Shown: piece by piece, positions 17,455-25,934 of the stretch
Layout: the number at the start of each line of letters is the position of its first letter
Position numbering within the stretch: position 1 is the stretch's first letter
Assembly: GCA_963799065.1 (NCBI GenBank)
Contig: CAWCVJ010000001.1
Coordinates: forward strand, 372,001 to 436,000
Length of the DNA stretch: 64,000 nt
Source: JAJPHW01 sp963799065
GTDB taxonomy: Bacteria; Acidobacteriota; Terriglobia; Terriglobales; Acidobacteriaceae
Direction: 5' to 3'
Notes under the pieces: generated by a model
Databases searched by the model: none
Seen by the model: only the letters and a program-made list of their open reading frames with translations
Told to the model about the DNA's origin: nothing
Made by a program: the position numbers and the translations under genes

Positions 17455-17486
17455 GCCCCGGATGACTTCCGGGGCTTTGTTATTTT
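17455..17486 (+). terminator. Terminator-like hairpin oriented on the plus strand
   Basis: GCCCCGGA (17455-17462) pairs with TCCGGGGC (17468-17475) and is followed by TTTGTTATTTT. It points along the plus strand although the flanking genes are on the minus strand, so it might stop antisense transcription, or it may be incidental. Confidence 0.45.
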
Positions 17487-17497
17487 CGGCTTTTTGC

Positions 17498-17526
17498 AAA
17501 AAAAAACTGCCGCCCGTGGGGACGGC
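17498..17526 (-). terminator. Rho-independent terminator of response-regulator gene
   Basis: On the minus strand a 7-bp stem (17520-17526 with 17509-17515) and a four-base loop is followed by a run of nine T residues (17506-17498). It lies 30 bases beyond the stop at 17556 and ends the PilZ/response-regulator unit. Confidence 0.9.
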
Positions 17527-17555
17527 GTTAGATCAAGAAAAACTTGGATTATTCC

Positions 17556-18236
17556 TTACGAGCTAATCGCACCCGCGGGCTGCGGCGGCGGAGTCGCTGC
17601 GGCTGCGGTGGCTGCTGCGGCTTCGTTCAGTATCCTGTGGTGGATGGTGAATAGCGCCAGCTCCAAGCGGTCTGAGACTCCGATTTTGTCGTATACGTTG
17701 CGCAGGTAATTCTTGATCACCTGCTCGGTCGTTCCCAGTTGCGTGGCGATTTCTTTATTCTTGTAACCCTGCACAATGAGGGCTACGATGCGCAGTTCTT
17801 TGGCGGTGAGGCGGTCACGCACGCGCAGACCGACCATATCGTTTTCGGTGAGCTCGCTGGGCACGGCGATGTCCTGCACCCAGGTATCGCCTCGGGCGAC
17901 TTTGCGGACGCAATCCACCAGCGCCGGACTGGTCACGTTGCGATAGACCACCGCGTGCGCTCCGGCGTTCATGTAGCGCTGCGCGCTTTCGCCAGTGTCG
18001 GCGAGAATGATGACTCGCGTCTTGACCTTGGTCGCGGATTGCAGAATCGCGGGAAAGTCGCCGTGGAATCCGCCAGCGACGATGAGCACGGCGGCGCGGA
18101 ATTTATCCAGCGCCATGAACATCTGCTCCGGCGTCTGCGCCTGCGCGACGATGCGCATTTCGTCTTCAACCGCCAGAACTTTGGCGATGCCTGCACGGAA
18201 AATCGCTTGATTGTCGGCCAGAATAAGTTTCAGCAT
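17556..18236 (-). CDS. LuxR/NarL-type response regulator with degenerate receiver
   Basis: A 226-residue protein. The N-terminal half has receiver-domain form (MLKLILADNQAIFRAGIAKVL), and residues about 140-200 form a LuxR helix-turn-helix (LTAKELRIVALIVQGYKNKEIA, then VIKNYLRNVYDKIG). The phosphoacceptor strand reads AAVLIVAGGF, with Ala about where Asp54 is expected. The Thr/Ser position reads IILAD and the conserved Lys is Arg (VVYRN). Phosphorylation is therefore unlikely, and activity may depend on another signal or on amount. The C-terminus is an Ala/Pro-rich tail. It follows the PilZ gene by 33 bases and ends at a strong terminator. Confidence 0.9.
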   Translation of the reverse strand: MLKLILADNQAIFRAGIAKVLAVEDEMRIVAQAQTPEQMFMALDKFRAAVLIVAGGFHGDFPAILQSATKVKTRVIILADTGESAQRYMNAGAHAVVYRNVTSPALVDCVRKVARGDTWVQDIAVPSELTENDMVGLRVRDRLTAKELRIVALIVQGYKNKEIATQLGTTEQVIKNYLRNVYDKIGVSDRLELALFTIHHRILNEAAAATAAAATPPPQPAGAISS

Positions 18237-18269
18237 AGGGTCACCACCTCGATATCGGTTGCGAACGAA

Positions 18270-18638
18270 TTACTCATGGCGGACGAAGTCATAGGAATCG
18301 ATCACGCAGGCCACGCCCCGGGCCTCCGTGCCGGCAGCGGGCTCGTCGGTGCGAACCACGCGCCCTTTGCATTGCACCAGAACAGGTTCTTTGGCCCCGG
18401 TGACTTCCGGGGGAAGAGAAATTTCGAACTCAACGGTTGAGCCGATTTCAAGAGTGGCGTCGGCCTTGATATAAACCCCAGCCGCGCTGAGATCTCCGGT
18501 GGTGCCGGCATGGTCAGCGGACTCTCCAGCCTTGTGAATCTTGATCGGCAGTTCTAGGGGAAATCTTTTCCCCGTACGCGCTTCGGACACAAGCCCTCCT
18601 CGACTCTGGCCGTTCTTTTCTGCAAAAGCCAGTGCCAT
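18270..18638 (-). CDS. PilZ-domain protein
   Basis: A 122-residue stand-alone PilZ domain, predicted to bind cyclic di-GMP. The two signatures are present: an RxxxR pair (RTGKR) near residue 21 and DLSAAGVYI near residue 49, corresponding to (D/N)xSxxG. The rest is a beta barrel (VEFEISLPPEV, VLVQCKGRVVRTDE). It lies directly upstream of the degenerate response regulator in the same unit, which suggests c-di-GMP input to that regulator's pathway. The partner and output are not known. Confidence 0.9.
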   Translation of the reverse strand: MALAFAEKNGQSRGGLVSEARTGKRFPLELPIKIHKAGESADHAGTTGDLSAAGVYIKADATLEIGSTVEFEISLPPEVTGAKEPVLVQCKGRVVRTDEPAAGTEARGVACVIDSYDFVRHE

Positions 18639-18841
18639 GCGGCGTTCTCCTGATGGAGTACAGATAGTAATATGATACCCCTGCCTTATATCACGGAATG
18701 GCCTTGCTGCTCAAAGGGTTTGCGGCGAGGGTTACAAGGTTAGATACTGCGGAGTGGCGATGCGCAAGTGTATTTGTATGTAAATTGTGAGCGCAAGAGT
18801 GGCTTGAGGACATCCAACAGGGGCACATCGAGGGAATCGGA

Positions 18842-20329
18842 ATGAGTAAGATCGGGACAACAATCGCAGTGGGCGTCGCCAATTTTGTCAGACTCGGACT
18901 GGTCGGGGCGTTGGTTGGTGCGATTTCTTTCGCGCAACAGACGGGAAAGGCCGCGCCGGACGCGGCAAAAATCGCAGCCGACGCCAGGCCCAGGGAAGCG
19001 CCCGGCGTGCTTCAGCAATTTAATGTCGCACTGCAAGAGTTGGTCGCGAGAATTTCACCCGCGGTCGTGCAGATTCAGGTCACCGGCTACGGCCCGCTCG
19101 AAGAAGACAATCAGGCCGAAACAGCGCTCCTGGCCAAGCAAAGCGCGATCGGCTCGGGCGTGATCGTCGATTCCAACGGTTACATCATGACCAACGCGCA
19201 CGTGGTCAAAGGCGCGCAGCGCATTCGCGTAATTCTGCCCATGCCGCCGGGAGAGCATCCCGAAGCCGCCTCCGCGGGCAAGCGGTTTGTGTTTGACGCC
19301 AAGTTGATCGGCATTCACAAAGAAACCGATCTGGCACTGTTGAAAATTGAAGACACAAACTTGCCGGTCTTGGAATTAGGCACACACCGTGTGAAGCAAG
19401 GCGAACTGGTGGTCGCGGTAGGAAGTCCCGAAGGATTGCAGAACTCGGCAACCCTGGGTGTGGTCAGCGCGGTCGGACGGCAGCCCGATCCCGATCGTCC
19501 GATGGTATTTATCCAGACCGATGCTCCGATCAATCCCGGCAACAGCGGCGGCCCGCTAGTCGACATGGATGGCTACGTGGTCGGCATCAACACGCTCATC
19601 TTTTCGCAAGGCGGCGGTAGCGAAGGCCTGGGTTTCGCAATTCCGGCACGCGTCGTGCGCTTCGTCTATGACAGTCTTCGCAAGTATGGCCATGTCCATC
19701 GCGTCGAAGTGAAGGCGGGTGCGCAGACGATCACGCCAGCTCTCGCGGAAGGCTTGGGTCTTACGCGCGGTTATGGCGTCATCATCGATGACGTGACTCC
19801 AGGCGGACCAGCCGACTCGGCTGGATTGAAAATTGGCGACATCGTGCTGACCGCCGACGACCGCCGCATCGACACACTGCCTGCGTTTTCCGGCGCGTTG
19901 TATTTACATCCGCTGGATCAGGTGCTCAAGCTTACAGTCCTGCGCGGTAACAAGACACTGACGCTGGAAATCCCCGTGCTCGAAATGACCGACTCGATGG
20001 ATGCACTCATCTCCCTCGCCAACTCTGAGAATAGTTTGATTCCGCGCCTCGGCATTCTGGCGCTCGATGTCAACGCCGATCAGCTGCACTCCATCGTCAG
20101 CGAATTGCGCATTCTCTCCGGCGTCGTGGTAGTCGCTCGAACCGCGCAAATCGGCGGTCCCGCCACAGGACTGCAAGCGGGAGACGTGATCCACACCTTC
20201 AATCAACAAACCATCACTTCGCTCGACGCGCTGAAAAGCGCGACGGACAAGTCTAAACCGGGCGACTCCGTGGCGTTGCAGATCGAACGCGACGGCAAGA
20301 TGCAATGGCAGTCGTTTGAGATGGAATAG
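18842..20329 (+). CDS. Trypsin-like serine protease with two PDZ domains
   Basis: A 495-residue exported S1C protease. After a hydrophobic N-terminal segment (about residues 15-32), the triad is His120 (TNAHVV), Asp163 (ETDLALLKI) and Ser235 (NPGNSGGPL). Two PDZ-like regions follow: one near 310-380 (YGVIIDDVTPGGPADSAGL) and a second near 400-490 (VVARTAQIGGPATGLQAGD). This is a second envelope-quality protease, distinct from the one at 12774, which has a single PDZ. It stands alone, with a bidirectional hairpin terminator after it. Confidence 0.92.
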   Translation: MSKIGTTIAVGVANFVRLGLVGALVGAISFAQQTGKAAPDAAKIAADARPREAPGVLQQFNVALQELVARISPAVVQIQVTGYGPLEEDNQAETALLAKQSAIGSGVIVDSNGYIMTNAHVVKGAQRIRVILPMPPGEHPEAASAGKRFVFDAKLIGIHKETDLALLKIEDTNLPVLELGTHRVKQGELVVAVGSPEGLQNSATLGVVSAVGRQPDPDRPMVFIQTDAPINPGNSGGPLVDMDGYVVGINTLIFSQGGGSEGLGFAIPARVVRFVYDSLRKYGHVHRVEVKAGAQTITPALAEGLGLTRGYGVIIDDVTPGGPADSAGLKIGDIVLTADDRRIDTLPAFSGALYLHPLDQVLKLTVLRGNKTLTLEIPVLEMTDSMDALISLANSENSLIPRLGILALDVNADQLHSIVSELRILSGVVVVARTAQIGGPATGLQAGDVIHTFNQQTITSLDALKSATDKSKPGDSVALQIERDGKMQWQSFEME

Positions 20330-20390
20330 TTCTGTCGATCCGAGCGCAGTTGGAGAATCGTTGAGCGAGCGCGCACTCGTCAAAGAAGGA

Positions 20391-20415
20391 AAGGCCGGCG
20401 ATTCTCGCCGGCCTT
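20391..20415. terminator. Bidirectional hairpin between convergent genes
   Basis: An 11-bp perfect stem (20391-20401 with 20405-20415) and a three-base loop lie between the stop at 20329 and the convergent stop at 20435. On the minus strand a T-rich tract follows. It probably serves both genes. Confidence 0.75.
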
Positions 20416-20434
20416 GTAGCGAAATAACGGACGG

Positions 20435-23092
20435 TTATTGCTGGAAGCCAACCACTCTGGGATTCGTAGCGGTCTCATCGATGGAGTAAGTCGTTGCTCC
20501 ATTAGTGACCGCGATGTTCGTCGTCCCCAGCCCCAGATTGCCCACGCCGGTTGTGCTGCTGAAAGTGAAACCAGTGGATGGAATCGGTTGGTTGGGCATC
20601 AGGCCGCTCGAAGTAGCGAGGTCGTCTGTACCGAGGAAGCTGGCACTGCCTACCGCCAGCGTACCTTCTTCGTTGGGCGTGAGATAGCTGACCGCTTCCA
20701 CGGTTCCTAGGGCGTAGTTCGCCGATTCCGGTTGCGTGGAGGCTTGTCCGAGAAACAGGCCCGCCGTTCCCGGGATATCGGCGCCGACCAACAGAACTCC
20801 TGTGTTCCCTGGGAAGCCGCCGTAGTTGTTAACGAGGTAGCCAATGGGTGTGATGAAGTTGGGGTTGTTGAACTGGACGCGACCGGTAGCGGCGTTCACA
20901 GTGTAGGTACCCGCATTCACACTGAACTGCTGGAGTTGCGGAGTACTGCCACCTTGCACGCGATACACGGTGCCCCCCTCGATGTGGCCGCTTCCGTCGA
21001 GAGTGCCAATCGTTAAGCTAGCCCACGGATACGCGGCCGACGATCCCATCGGGAACGAAAGGCCAACCGCCTCGCCGATGTAGCTGCCAGAAAGTTCCGA
21101 GAGCGAGAACGACCCCGTGGTCGCGAACGCTTCGCCCGATTGCATGGGAGTACTGGCAAGGGCATCGGTGTTGACGAAAATCGCTTCGGAGGCGTTGACT
21201 ACGTAAAAGGTGAGGTGGGGTGAATATGCCGCCCCGCCGGTATTGACGACTATGGCCGCGGTGCCGCGCCCATTTGCGTCCAGCGTACTCGAACAGTTGC
21301 CCGAACCCCCCGTGCCATTGGCCGTAGCGCCGCCATCGTCATAATCGACCGCCACCGCGGTGATTCCGGGCGAGTTTGTGCAAACTGCATTGAACGATCC
21401 ACCCGCCGCGAAGTGGAAACCGTGCGCCGGCCCGCTGGTGGTCGTGTTGTCGCTGCCGGTGACGAGGAACGCGTAGTTACCATTGAGGCTTGCGGTCGTA
21501 TCCTGCAAACGCAGAATGCCGGAGCCGCTCGTGCCCGTTCCATTGCTGTTATCGAACTCCGCGATAGTGCCGGTGGTGAAAGCTACTCCGTTCGATCCCG
21601 ATAGAACATAGCGAAAAGTGCGCGAACCGGCGGACGCGGTGTTGAGCACGATGCAGCCGCGGTTATCCGCCCCTAATGTGTAGGTGCTGGTGCTTATCGC
21701 ACTAGTCGTCCAGCCGGTGCTCGAGTTGATGTCCTCTTCGCCGCCAGTGATGCTACCAGCGCCATTTGCGGTGAAGCTGCCTGCGATCGCCACCGGAGAG
21801 TTAACCGTGCCGGTCACTCCGTTGAATCCCTTGATCAGGAACGCGTACTGGCTTCCGTTAGGAATATTGCTTTCCGCGTCGGTGCTGCAATTGTTGGCGT
21901 CGTAGAACACGACCCTGAGTTCGCCTGAGGTGGAAGTGGAATTTGCGGCGTCGGTCACCTGCAAATCGATCTGCGGAGTGCCGGGTGCGGTCGGCATGCC
22001 GGAGATGGTTCCGGTCGATGAATTCAGTACTAATCCCGTCGGTAGAGTTCCACTCTTGACGGAATACGTGTACGGAGCGATACCACCTGTCACCGCTACT
22101 GGCTGACTGTAAGGAACGTTGACGGTTATGGGTGCGATGGTTGCCGACAGTCCCAAGGGCAGTGGAGCGACCGTGATGTTGAGAACACTCGACAGTGCGT
22201 GCTTGCTGGCGGAGTCAGTCACCTGGAATACGGCAGAGTAAGGCCCAAGGATGGTACTCGCTGGCGTTCCGGAAAGAACTCCGGTCGTTGCATTGAGGGT
22301 CACACTATTCGGCAACGAACCCGAGGCAAGGGTCCAGGTGTAAGGTGCGGTGCCGCCGGTCGCGGTCAGAGTTGCGCTATACGCGGAATTCACCGTTCCA
22401 TTGGGCAGTGAAGTGGTGGTGATGACGAGAGGAGCGGCACCGACGGATACGCTCAATTCGCTCGACATCGCCGTCTTGGTGTTGGCATCCGTCACTTGAA
22501 AGACGAGTCCTGTGGCATTCGCTGTTGCAGTCGGAGTTCCGCTGATCACACCTGCGGCGGACAGCGATAGCCCGGCCGGCAAAGTCCCCGTCTTCAGGCT
22601 CCAAACGTACGGCGCCGTCCCGCCAGTTGCTACGAGTGGCACTGAGTAGGCTGTGCCCACCGTCCCGTTGGGAAGGGAAGTGGTGGAGACTGCGAGCGTG
22701 GCGGGGTTGATGGTTAGGGTTAGCCCTGCCGAGTTCGCCGTGTTCTTCGCCGAGTCGGTCGTTGTGAACACCAGTGACGCACTCGCGGTTGTCGTAGGCG
22801 TGCCCGAAATGACTCCTGCGGAACTCAGCGACAAGCCGCTGGGAAGTGTGCCCGTTGAGACCGCCCAGGTATAAGGCGCAGTGCCGCCCGTCGCAGCCAG
22901 GGTCGCGGAATATGCGGTGCCCACGGTGCCTGCGGCCAGGCTGCTGGTCGTCACGCTCAGAGCCGTTCCCGTACCTCCGCCCCCACCGTTACTGCTGCCG
23001 CCACCGCCGCAAGCGGTGATCTGGAGCACGAATGCGAAGAGAATGGAGAGAGAAACTAACGATCCGCTGCGTTTCACAAGTGTCTTAAACAT
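20435..23092 (-). CDS. Large lipoprotein with repeated Ig-like domains
   Basis: An 885-residue exported protein. The start at 23092 gives a signal sequence ending in the lipobox ITAC, followed by a Gly/Ser linker. About four putative Ig (He_PIG-like) domains follow over residues 45-395, each with the pattern YSATLAATGGTAPYTW, GTLPSGLSLSSAGVISGTP and an FxVTD strand. The last 490 residues form a separate beta-rich region with no recognised domain (several GNYAFL(V/I)xG strands). It is probably surface-displayed and adhesive or ligand-binding. GAGGTG lies ten bases before the ATG; an in-frame TTG at 23110 overlaps that site and is not favoured. Confidence 0.83.
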   Translation of the reverse strand: MFKTLVKRSGSLVSLSILFAFVLQITACGGGGSSNGGGGGTGTALSVTTSSLAAGTVGTAYSATLAATGGTAPYTWAVSTGTLPSGLSLSSAGVISGTPTTTASASLVFTTTDSAKNTANSAGLTLTINPATLAVSTTSLPNGTVGTAYSVPLVATGGTAPYVWSLKTGTLPAGLSLSAAGVISGTPTATANATGLVFQVTDANTKTAMSSELSVSVGAAPLVITTTSLPNGTVNSAYSATLTATGGTAPYTWTLASGSLPNSVTLNATTGVLSGTPASTILGPYSAVFQVTDSASKHALSSVLNITVAPLPLGLSATIAPITVNVPYSQPVAVTGGIAPYTYSVKSGTLPTGLVLNSSTGTISGMPTAPGTPQIDLQVTDAANSTSTSGELRVVFYDANNCSTDAESNIPNGSQYAFLIKGFNGVTGTVNSPVAIAGSFTANGAGSITGGEEDINSSTGWTTSAISTSTYTLGADNRGCIVLNTASAGSRTFRYVLSGSNGVAFTTGTIAEFDNSNGTGTSGSGILRLQDTTASLNGNYAFLVTGSDNTTTSGPAHGFHFAAGGSFNAVCTNSPGITAVAVDYDDGGATANGTGGSGNCSSTLDANGRGTAAIVVNTGGAAYSPHLTFYVVNASEAIFVNTDALASTPMQSGEAFATTGSFSLSELSGSYIGEAVGLSFPMGSSAAYPWASLTIGTLDGSGHIEGGTVYRVQGGSTPQLQQFSVNAGTYTVNAATGRVQFNNPNFITPIGYLVNNYGGFPGNTGVLLVGADIPGTAGLFLGQASTQPESANYALGTVEAVSYLTPNEEGTLAVGSASFLGTDDLATSSGLMPNQPIPSTGFTFSSTTGVGNLGLGTTNIAVTNGATTYSIDETATNPRVVGFQQ

Positions 23093-23437
23093 GGGAACAA
23101 CACACCTCAATAGAGAATTGGCACGGCCGCAGCCGCGTTTTTGAAACTCGAAAATTTTCAGTTAAATGAACTTCGGAGCGCTTTTTCGCCGATTTGGCTG
23201 TCTTATGCCCTTGGGGAGGACATCACGTTTGTAACGGCTAGGCTGAAAACTCGCAAGATGGAATTGCGAGAGAGAGACTTTCGGCTCTATACGGGCCACT
23301 CGGCTTCTCCGGCACTTTCAGGCTATGCCACGGAGCCTGCTACAATCCGTCTTTTCCTTTTGAATCAAGAACTTTTGCGCTCGATGGGACGTATCTGAGA
23401 CCTGCAACGCCGCTCGCAACCGCTGAATCGCGGACAG
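23093..23437. other. Intergenic region with promoter for the sigma operon
   Basis: 345 bases between the divergent Ig-like lipoprotein gene and the sigma-factor gene. No credible coding frame was found. The ribosome-binding site of the lipoprotein gene lies at its left edge. The only clear signal is an extended -10-like TGC-TACAAT at 23338-23346 facing the sigma gene, without a good -35. Confidence 0.5.
23338..23346 (+). promoter_or_regulatory. Extended -10 element upstream of sigma operon
   Basis: TGC followed by TACAAT (five of six matches to TATAAT). It lies about 92 bases before the sigma-factor start at 23438. No convincing -35 at 16-18 bases. Confidence 0.4.
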
Positions 23438-24067
23438 GTGGCGATGCAGGTTCTACGGGGAGATTGGGTGGAAGACGCCCGGATGGCTGCACTGCTGGTC
23501 CGTCGCTGCATTGCTGGCGACGCCGAGGCTTGGGAGGAGCTCGTCCAAACCTATCATCGACGGATTTACAACATCTGCTACCGCTTCGCAGGTTCATCCG
23601 ACGACGCCCAAGATCTCACCCAGGAAGTATTTATCAAAATTCACAGAACGTTGGCCTCCTACGACCTGGAACGGGGAGCGTTCATGACTTGGGTAACGAC
23701 CGTTACACGGAACCTGCTGGTCGATCATTTCCGTAAAACCAAGCAGGATCGGGTGACGGATTCGCTGGACTCGGCGCCATCCGATCATGAGGGGGCAATG
23801 CCGCTAAGTGACCAGATTCAGGACACTTCGCGCACTCCAGACGACCGGGCGCAGAGCCGGGAAACGGGCGAAATGGTGCATCAGGCCTTGCAGAAGCTCA
23901 GCCCCGAGCTGCGCGAGGCTGTGATTCTAAGAGACTTGCAAGATATGGATTACAAAGAGATTGCTGCAGTTTTGAAGGCTCCGGAGGGAACCGTGAAATC
24001 GAGAATAAATCGTGGCCGGGCGGAACTTGCCCGGGTTTTACAACGTACCCATAGGCAGGTGATGTGA
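23438..24067 (+). CDS. ECF RNA polymerase sigma factor
   Basis: A 209-residue sigma-70 family member lacking regions 1 and 3. Region 2 (about residues 30-100) contains YHRRIYNICYRFAGSSDDAQDLTQEVFIKIHR, the core-binding and -10-binding segment. Region 4 (about 145-205) contains LSPELREAVILRDLQDMDYKEIA, APEGTVKSRINRGR. It directs transcription of a regulon not visible here. Its stop overlaps the anti-sigma start (TGATG), so the two proteins are translationally coupled. The start is GTG at 23438; an in-frame ATG two codons on is equally possible. Confidence 0.93.
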   Translation: MAMQVLRGDWVEDARMAALLVRRCIAGDAEAWEELVQTYHRRIYNICYRFAGSSDDAQDLTQEVFIKIHRTLASYDLERGAFMTWVTTVTRNLLVDHFRKTKQDRVTDSLDSAPSDHEGAMPLSDQIQDTSRTPDDRAQSRETGEMVHQALQKLSPELREAVILRDLQDMDYKEIAAVLKAPEGTVKSRINRGRAELARVLQRTHRQVM

Positions 24068-24894
24068 TGGCAGCGCAAAGAGAAAACTCGATGCCGTGTG
24101 GTGAGTTTGACACTCTCTTGAGTGCCGCGATCGACGCTGAAGGCAGCTTGAGTCCGCAAGAACTCGAGAGCTTTCGAGGGCACGCGGCGGCGTGTCAACT
24201 TTGCGGGCCGTTGTTTGCCGAAGTGAAGCAGGGGGTGCAATGGCTGAAGTCGTTGAAAGAAGTTGATCCCCCTCCGTCACTGGTCTCGAATATTTTGGTC
24301 GCGACCACTGGACTCGACACCACTCGGCTGCGGAGTGTTTCGAAGTCCGGAACATTTGGTCCTTCGTGGCTGGATCGAGTCGAGAGTTGGGCCTCGGGAT
24401 TCCTGGTTCCCACTTGGGCGTTCGTCAAGCAGCCCCGTTTCGCCATGTCGTTTGGCATGGTATTTTTCTCTCTGTCAGTTTTGCTGACGCTGACCGGAGT
24501 AAAGCTGAGCGATGTACGCCACGCCGATCTTCGTCCCGGCGCCATCAAGCGCGACTATTATGAAACGTCGGGGCGGCTGGTGAAATACTACGAAAACATT
24601 CGCTTCGTGTATGAGATCGAGTCGCGCGTAAGAGAATTTAAGAAAGTGACGGCGCCAGCGGAAGAACAGGCGCCGAAGGCTAGTCCGGGCGGGAGCAGCT
24701 ACAAAGATACCCAGCACACCAATGACACCAGTCAGGAGCCGGAGCAAAAGCAGGAGCGCAATTACAGCCAGGAACAAGATGACAATCTTCTGGCTTCCTT
24801 CCCCATGATGGCGCAACCTGCGGGCGTGGCACTTGAACAACCAAGGAGTGAATACGAAAACGAAGTTGTTGTGAATCAGGGGAGGGCATCATGA
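24067..24894 (+). CDS. Membrane anti-sigma factor with HxxxCxxC zinc site
   Basis: A 275-residue protein whose N-terminal 50 residues form a zinc-type anti-sigma domain (SFRGHAAACQLCGPLF, i.e. HxxxCxxC). A membrane span follows near residue 130 (MSFGMVFFSLSVLLTLTG), then a polar, Gln/Glu-rich periplasmic tail. It should bind and inhibit the sigma factor encoded just upstream. The ATG at 24067 shares an A with the sigma stop. The Gln/Glu-rich tail may sense the envelope; no ligand is identifiable. Confidence 0.88.
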   Translation: MAAQRENSMPCGEFDTLLSAAIDAEGSLSPQELESFRGHAAACQLCGPLFAEVKQGVQWLKSLKEVDPPPSLVSNILVATTGLDTTRLRSVSKSGTFGPSWLDRVESWASGFLVPTWAFVKQPRFAMSFGMVFFSLSVLLTLTGVKLSDVRHADLRPGAIKRDYYETSGRLVKYYENIRFVYEIESRVREFKKVTAPAEEQAPKASPGGSSYKDTQHTNDTSQEPEQKQERNYSQEQDDNLLASFPMMAQPAGVALEQPRSEYENEVVVNQGRAS

Positions 24895-25934
24895 ATTGCG
24901 CGAATCATCCCGATCTAGCAGCGAATGTTTTCTGTCGCACCTGCGGTAAGCCGCTCTGCGCCAGCTGTGCGCGTGATGTCCAGGGCGTGGTGTATTGCGA
25001 GCAATGTCTCGCCGAGCGCTTGAAAGACGTGCATCCGCCGCAGCCTACCGTTTATCAGCAAATCATGAAACAAGGCGCGGGACTGGATGTTCCACCGTCG
25101 CCTGGCCCCGGCCCTAATCCTGCGCTGGCTGGCATTCTCGCCGGATTCTTTCCCTTCGGCGTGGGCGCCGTTTACACGGGACAATACGCGAAAGGCTTGG
25201 CGCACCTGGTCATCTTCACGCTGCTGGTTTGGGGTGAAAGTGTCACCCACAACGGCGGAATTAATACGATCCTGGGGCTTGGAATCGCTTTCTTCTATGT
25301 CTACCAGATCATCGACGCGGTAAAATCCGCGCACGCCATTCGGCAAGGTTTGCCTGCGCCCGATCCTTTCGGTCTGGCGGGAATGTTCGGCGCAGTCGAT
25401 CCTGTTCGGCCCTCGTCAGCGACGGCTCCGGTGGGTGTCGGGTCGACGACCGCCGGATTCGCTCCGGTTACGGCGCAGCAGGCAACGCCTAATAAGATTC
25501 CTACGGCGGCGATCATTCTCATCGCGCTCGGCGTTTTGTTTCTAATTCGACCGAGCGGGATTTTTTATCTCGATCACTTTGATTCCGATTTTTTTTGGCC
25601 TGTCATTCTGATCGGCATTGGAGGGTGGCTGGCGGCGGTGCGACTGGGCTACGCGGGATCGCGGCGGCTGCGCTCCCATCGCGGTTGGATGGCTCCGGTT
25701 ATCCTCATCACCATCGGACTGCTCGATCTCCTTGAAAAGATCGACGATGGTCTGGGATGGAGCAAGACCTGGCCCATCCTCCTGCTCGCCATCGGCGTAA
25801 CCAAGCTGCTGGAACGCAACGCTGCGCCGACAGCTCCTTATGCGCCATATCCTCCCGTCGGAGTCAGCGGTACGGTGCCGCCGGTCGCACCTATCGTGAA
25901 CGAAGGGAACAGTGGCGAGGTGAATCGTGGCTAG
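24891..25934 (+). CDS. Membrane protein with N-terminal B-box-like zinc finger and LiaF-like spans
   Basis: A 347-residue protein beginning with a B-box-like zinc motif (CANHPDLAANVFCRTCGK, then CASCARD and CEQC). A TM2-like pair of spans follows (ALAGILAGFFPFGVGAVYTG), then a Pro/Ala linker and C-terminal spans like LiaF-TM/DUF5668 (PTAAIILIALGVLFLIRPSG, FFWPVILIGIGGWLAAVRLG, APVILITIGLLDLL). The ATG overlaps the anti-sigma stop (ATGA) and the 3' end overlaps the next gene by eight bases. This continuous coupling places it in the sigma operon, perhaps in envelope-stress sensing. Confidence 0.85.
   Translation: MNCANHPDLAANVFCRTCGKPLCASCARDVQGVVYCEQCLAERLKDVHPPQPTVYQQIMKQGAGLDVPPSPGPGPNPALAGILAGFFPFGVGAVYTGQYAKGLAHLVIFTLLVWGESVTHNGGINTILGLGIAFFYVYQIIDAVKSAHAIRQGLPAPDPFGLAGMFGAVDPVRPSSATAPVGVGSTTAGFAPVTAQQATPNKIPTAAIILIALGVLFLIRPSGIFYLDHFDSDFFWPVILIGIGGWLAAVRLGYAGSRRLRSHRGWMAPVILITIGLLDLLEKIDDGLGWSKTWPILLLAIGVTKLLERNAAPTAPYAPYPPVGVSGTVPPVAPIVNEGNSGEVNRG

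Noticed and set aside
20900..23000. Apparent direct repeats suggesting a CRISPR array or tandem DNA repeat
   Set aside because: They are codons of repeated Ig-like domains in one protein and lack regular spacer structure.
23141..23398. 85-codon frame upstream of the sigma gene
   Set aside because: No family, no start-site support, and overlaps the predicted promoter.
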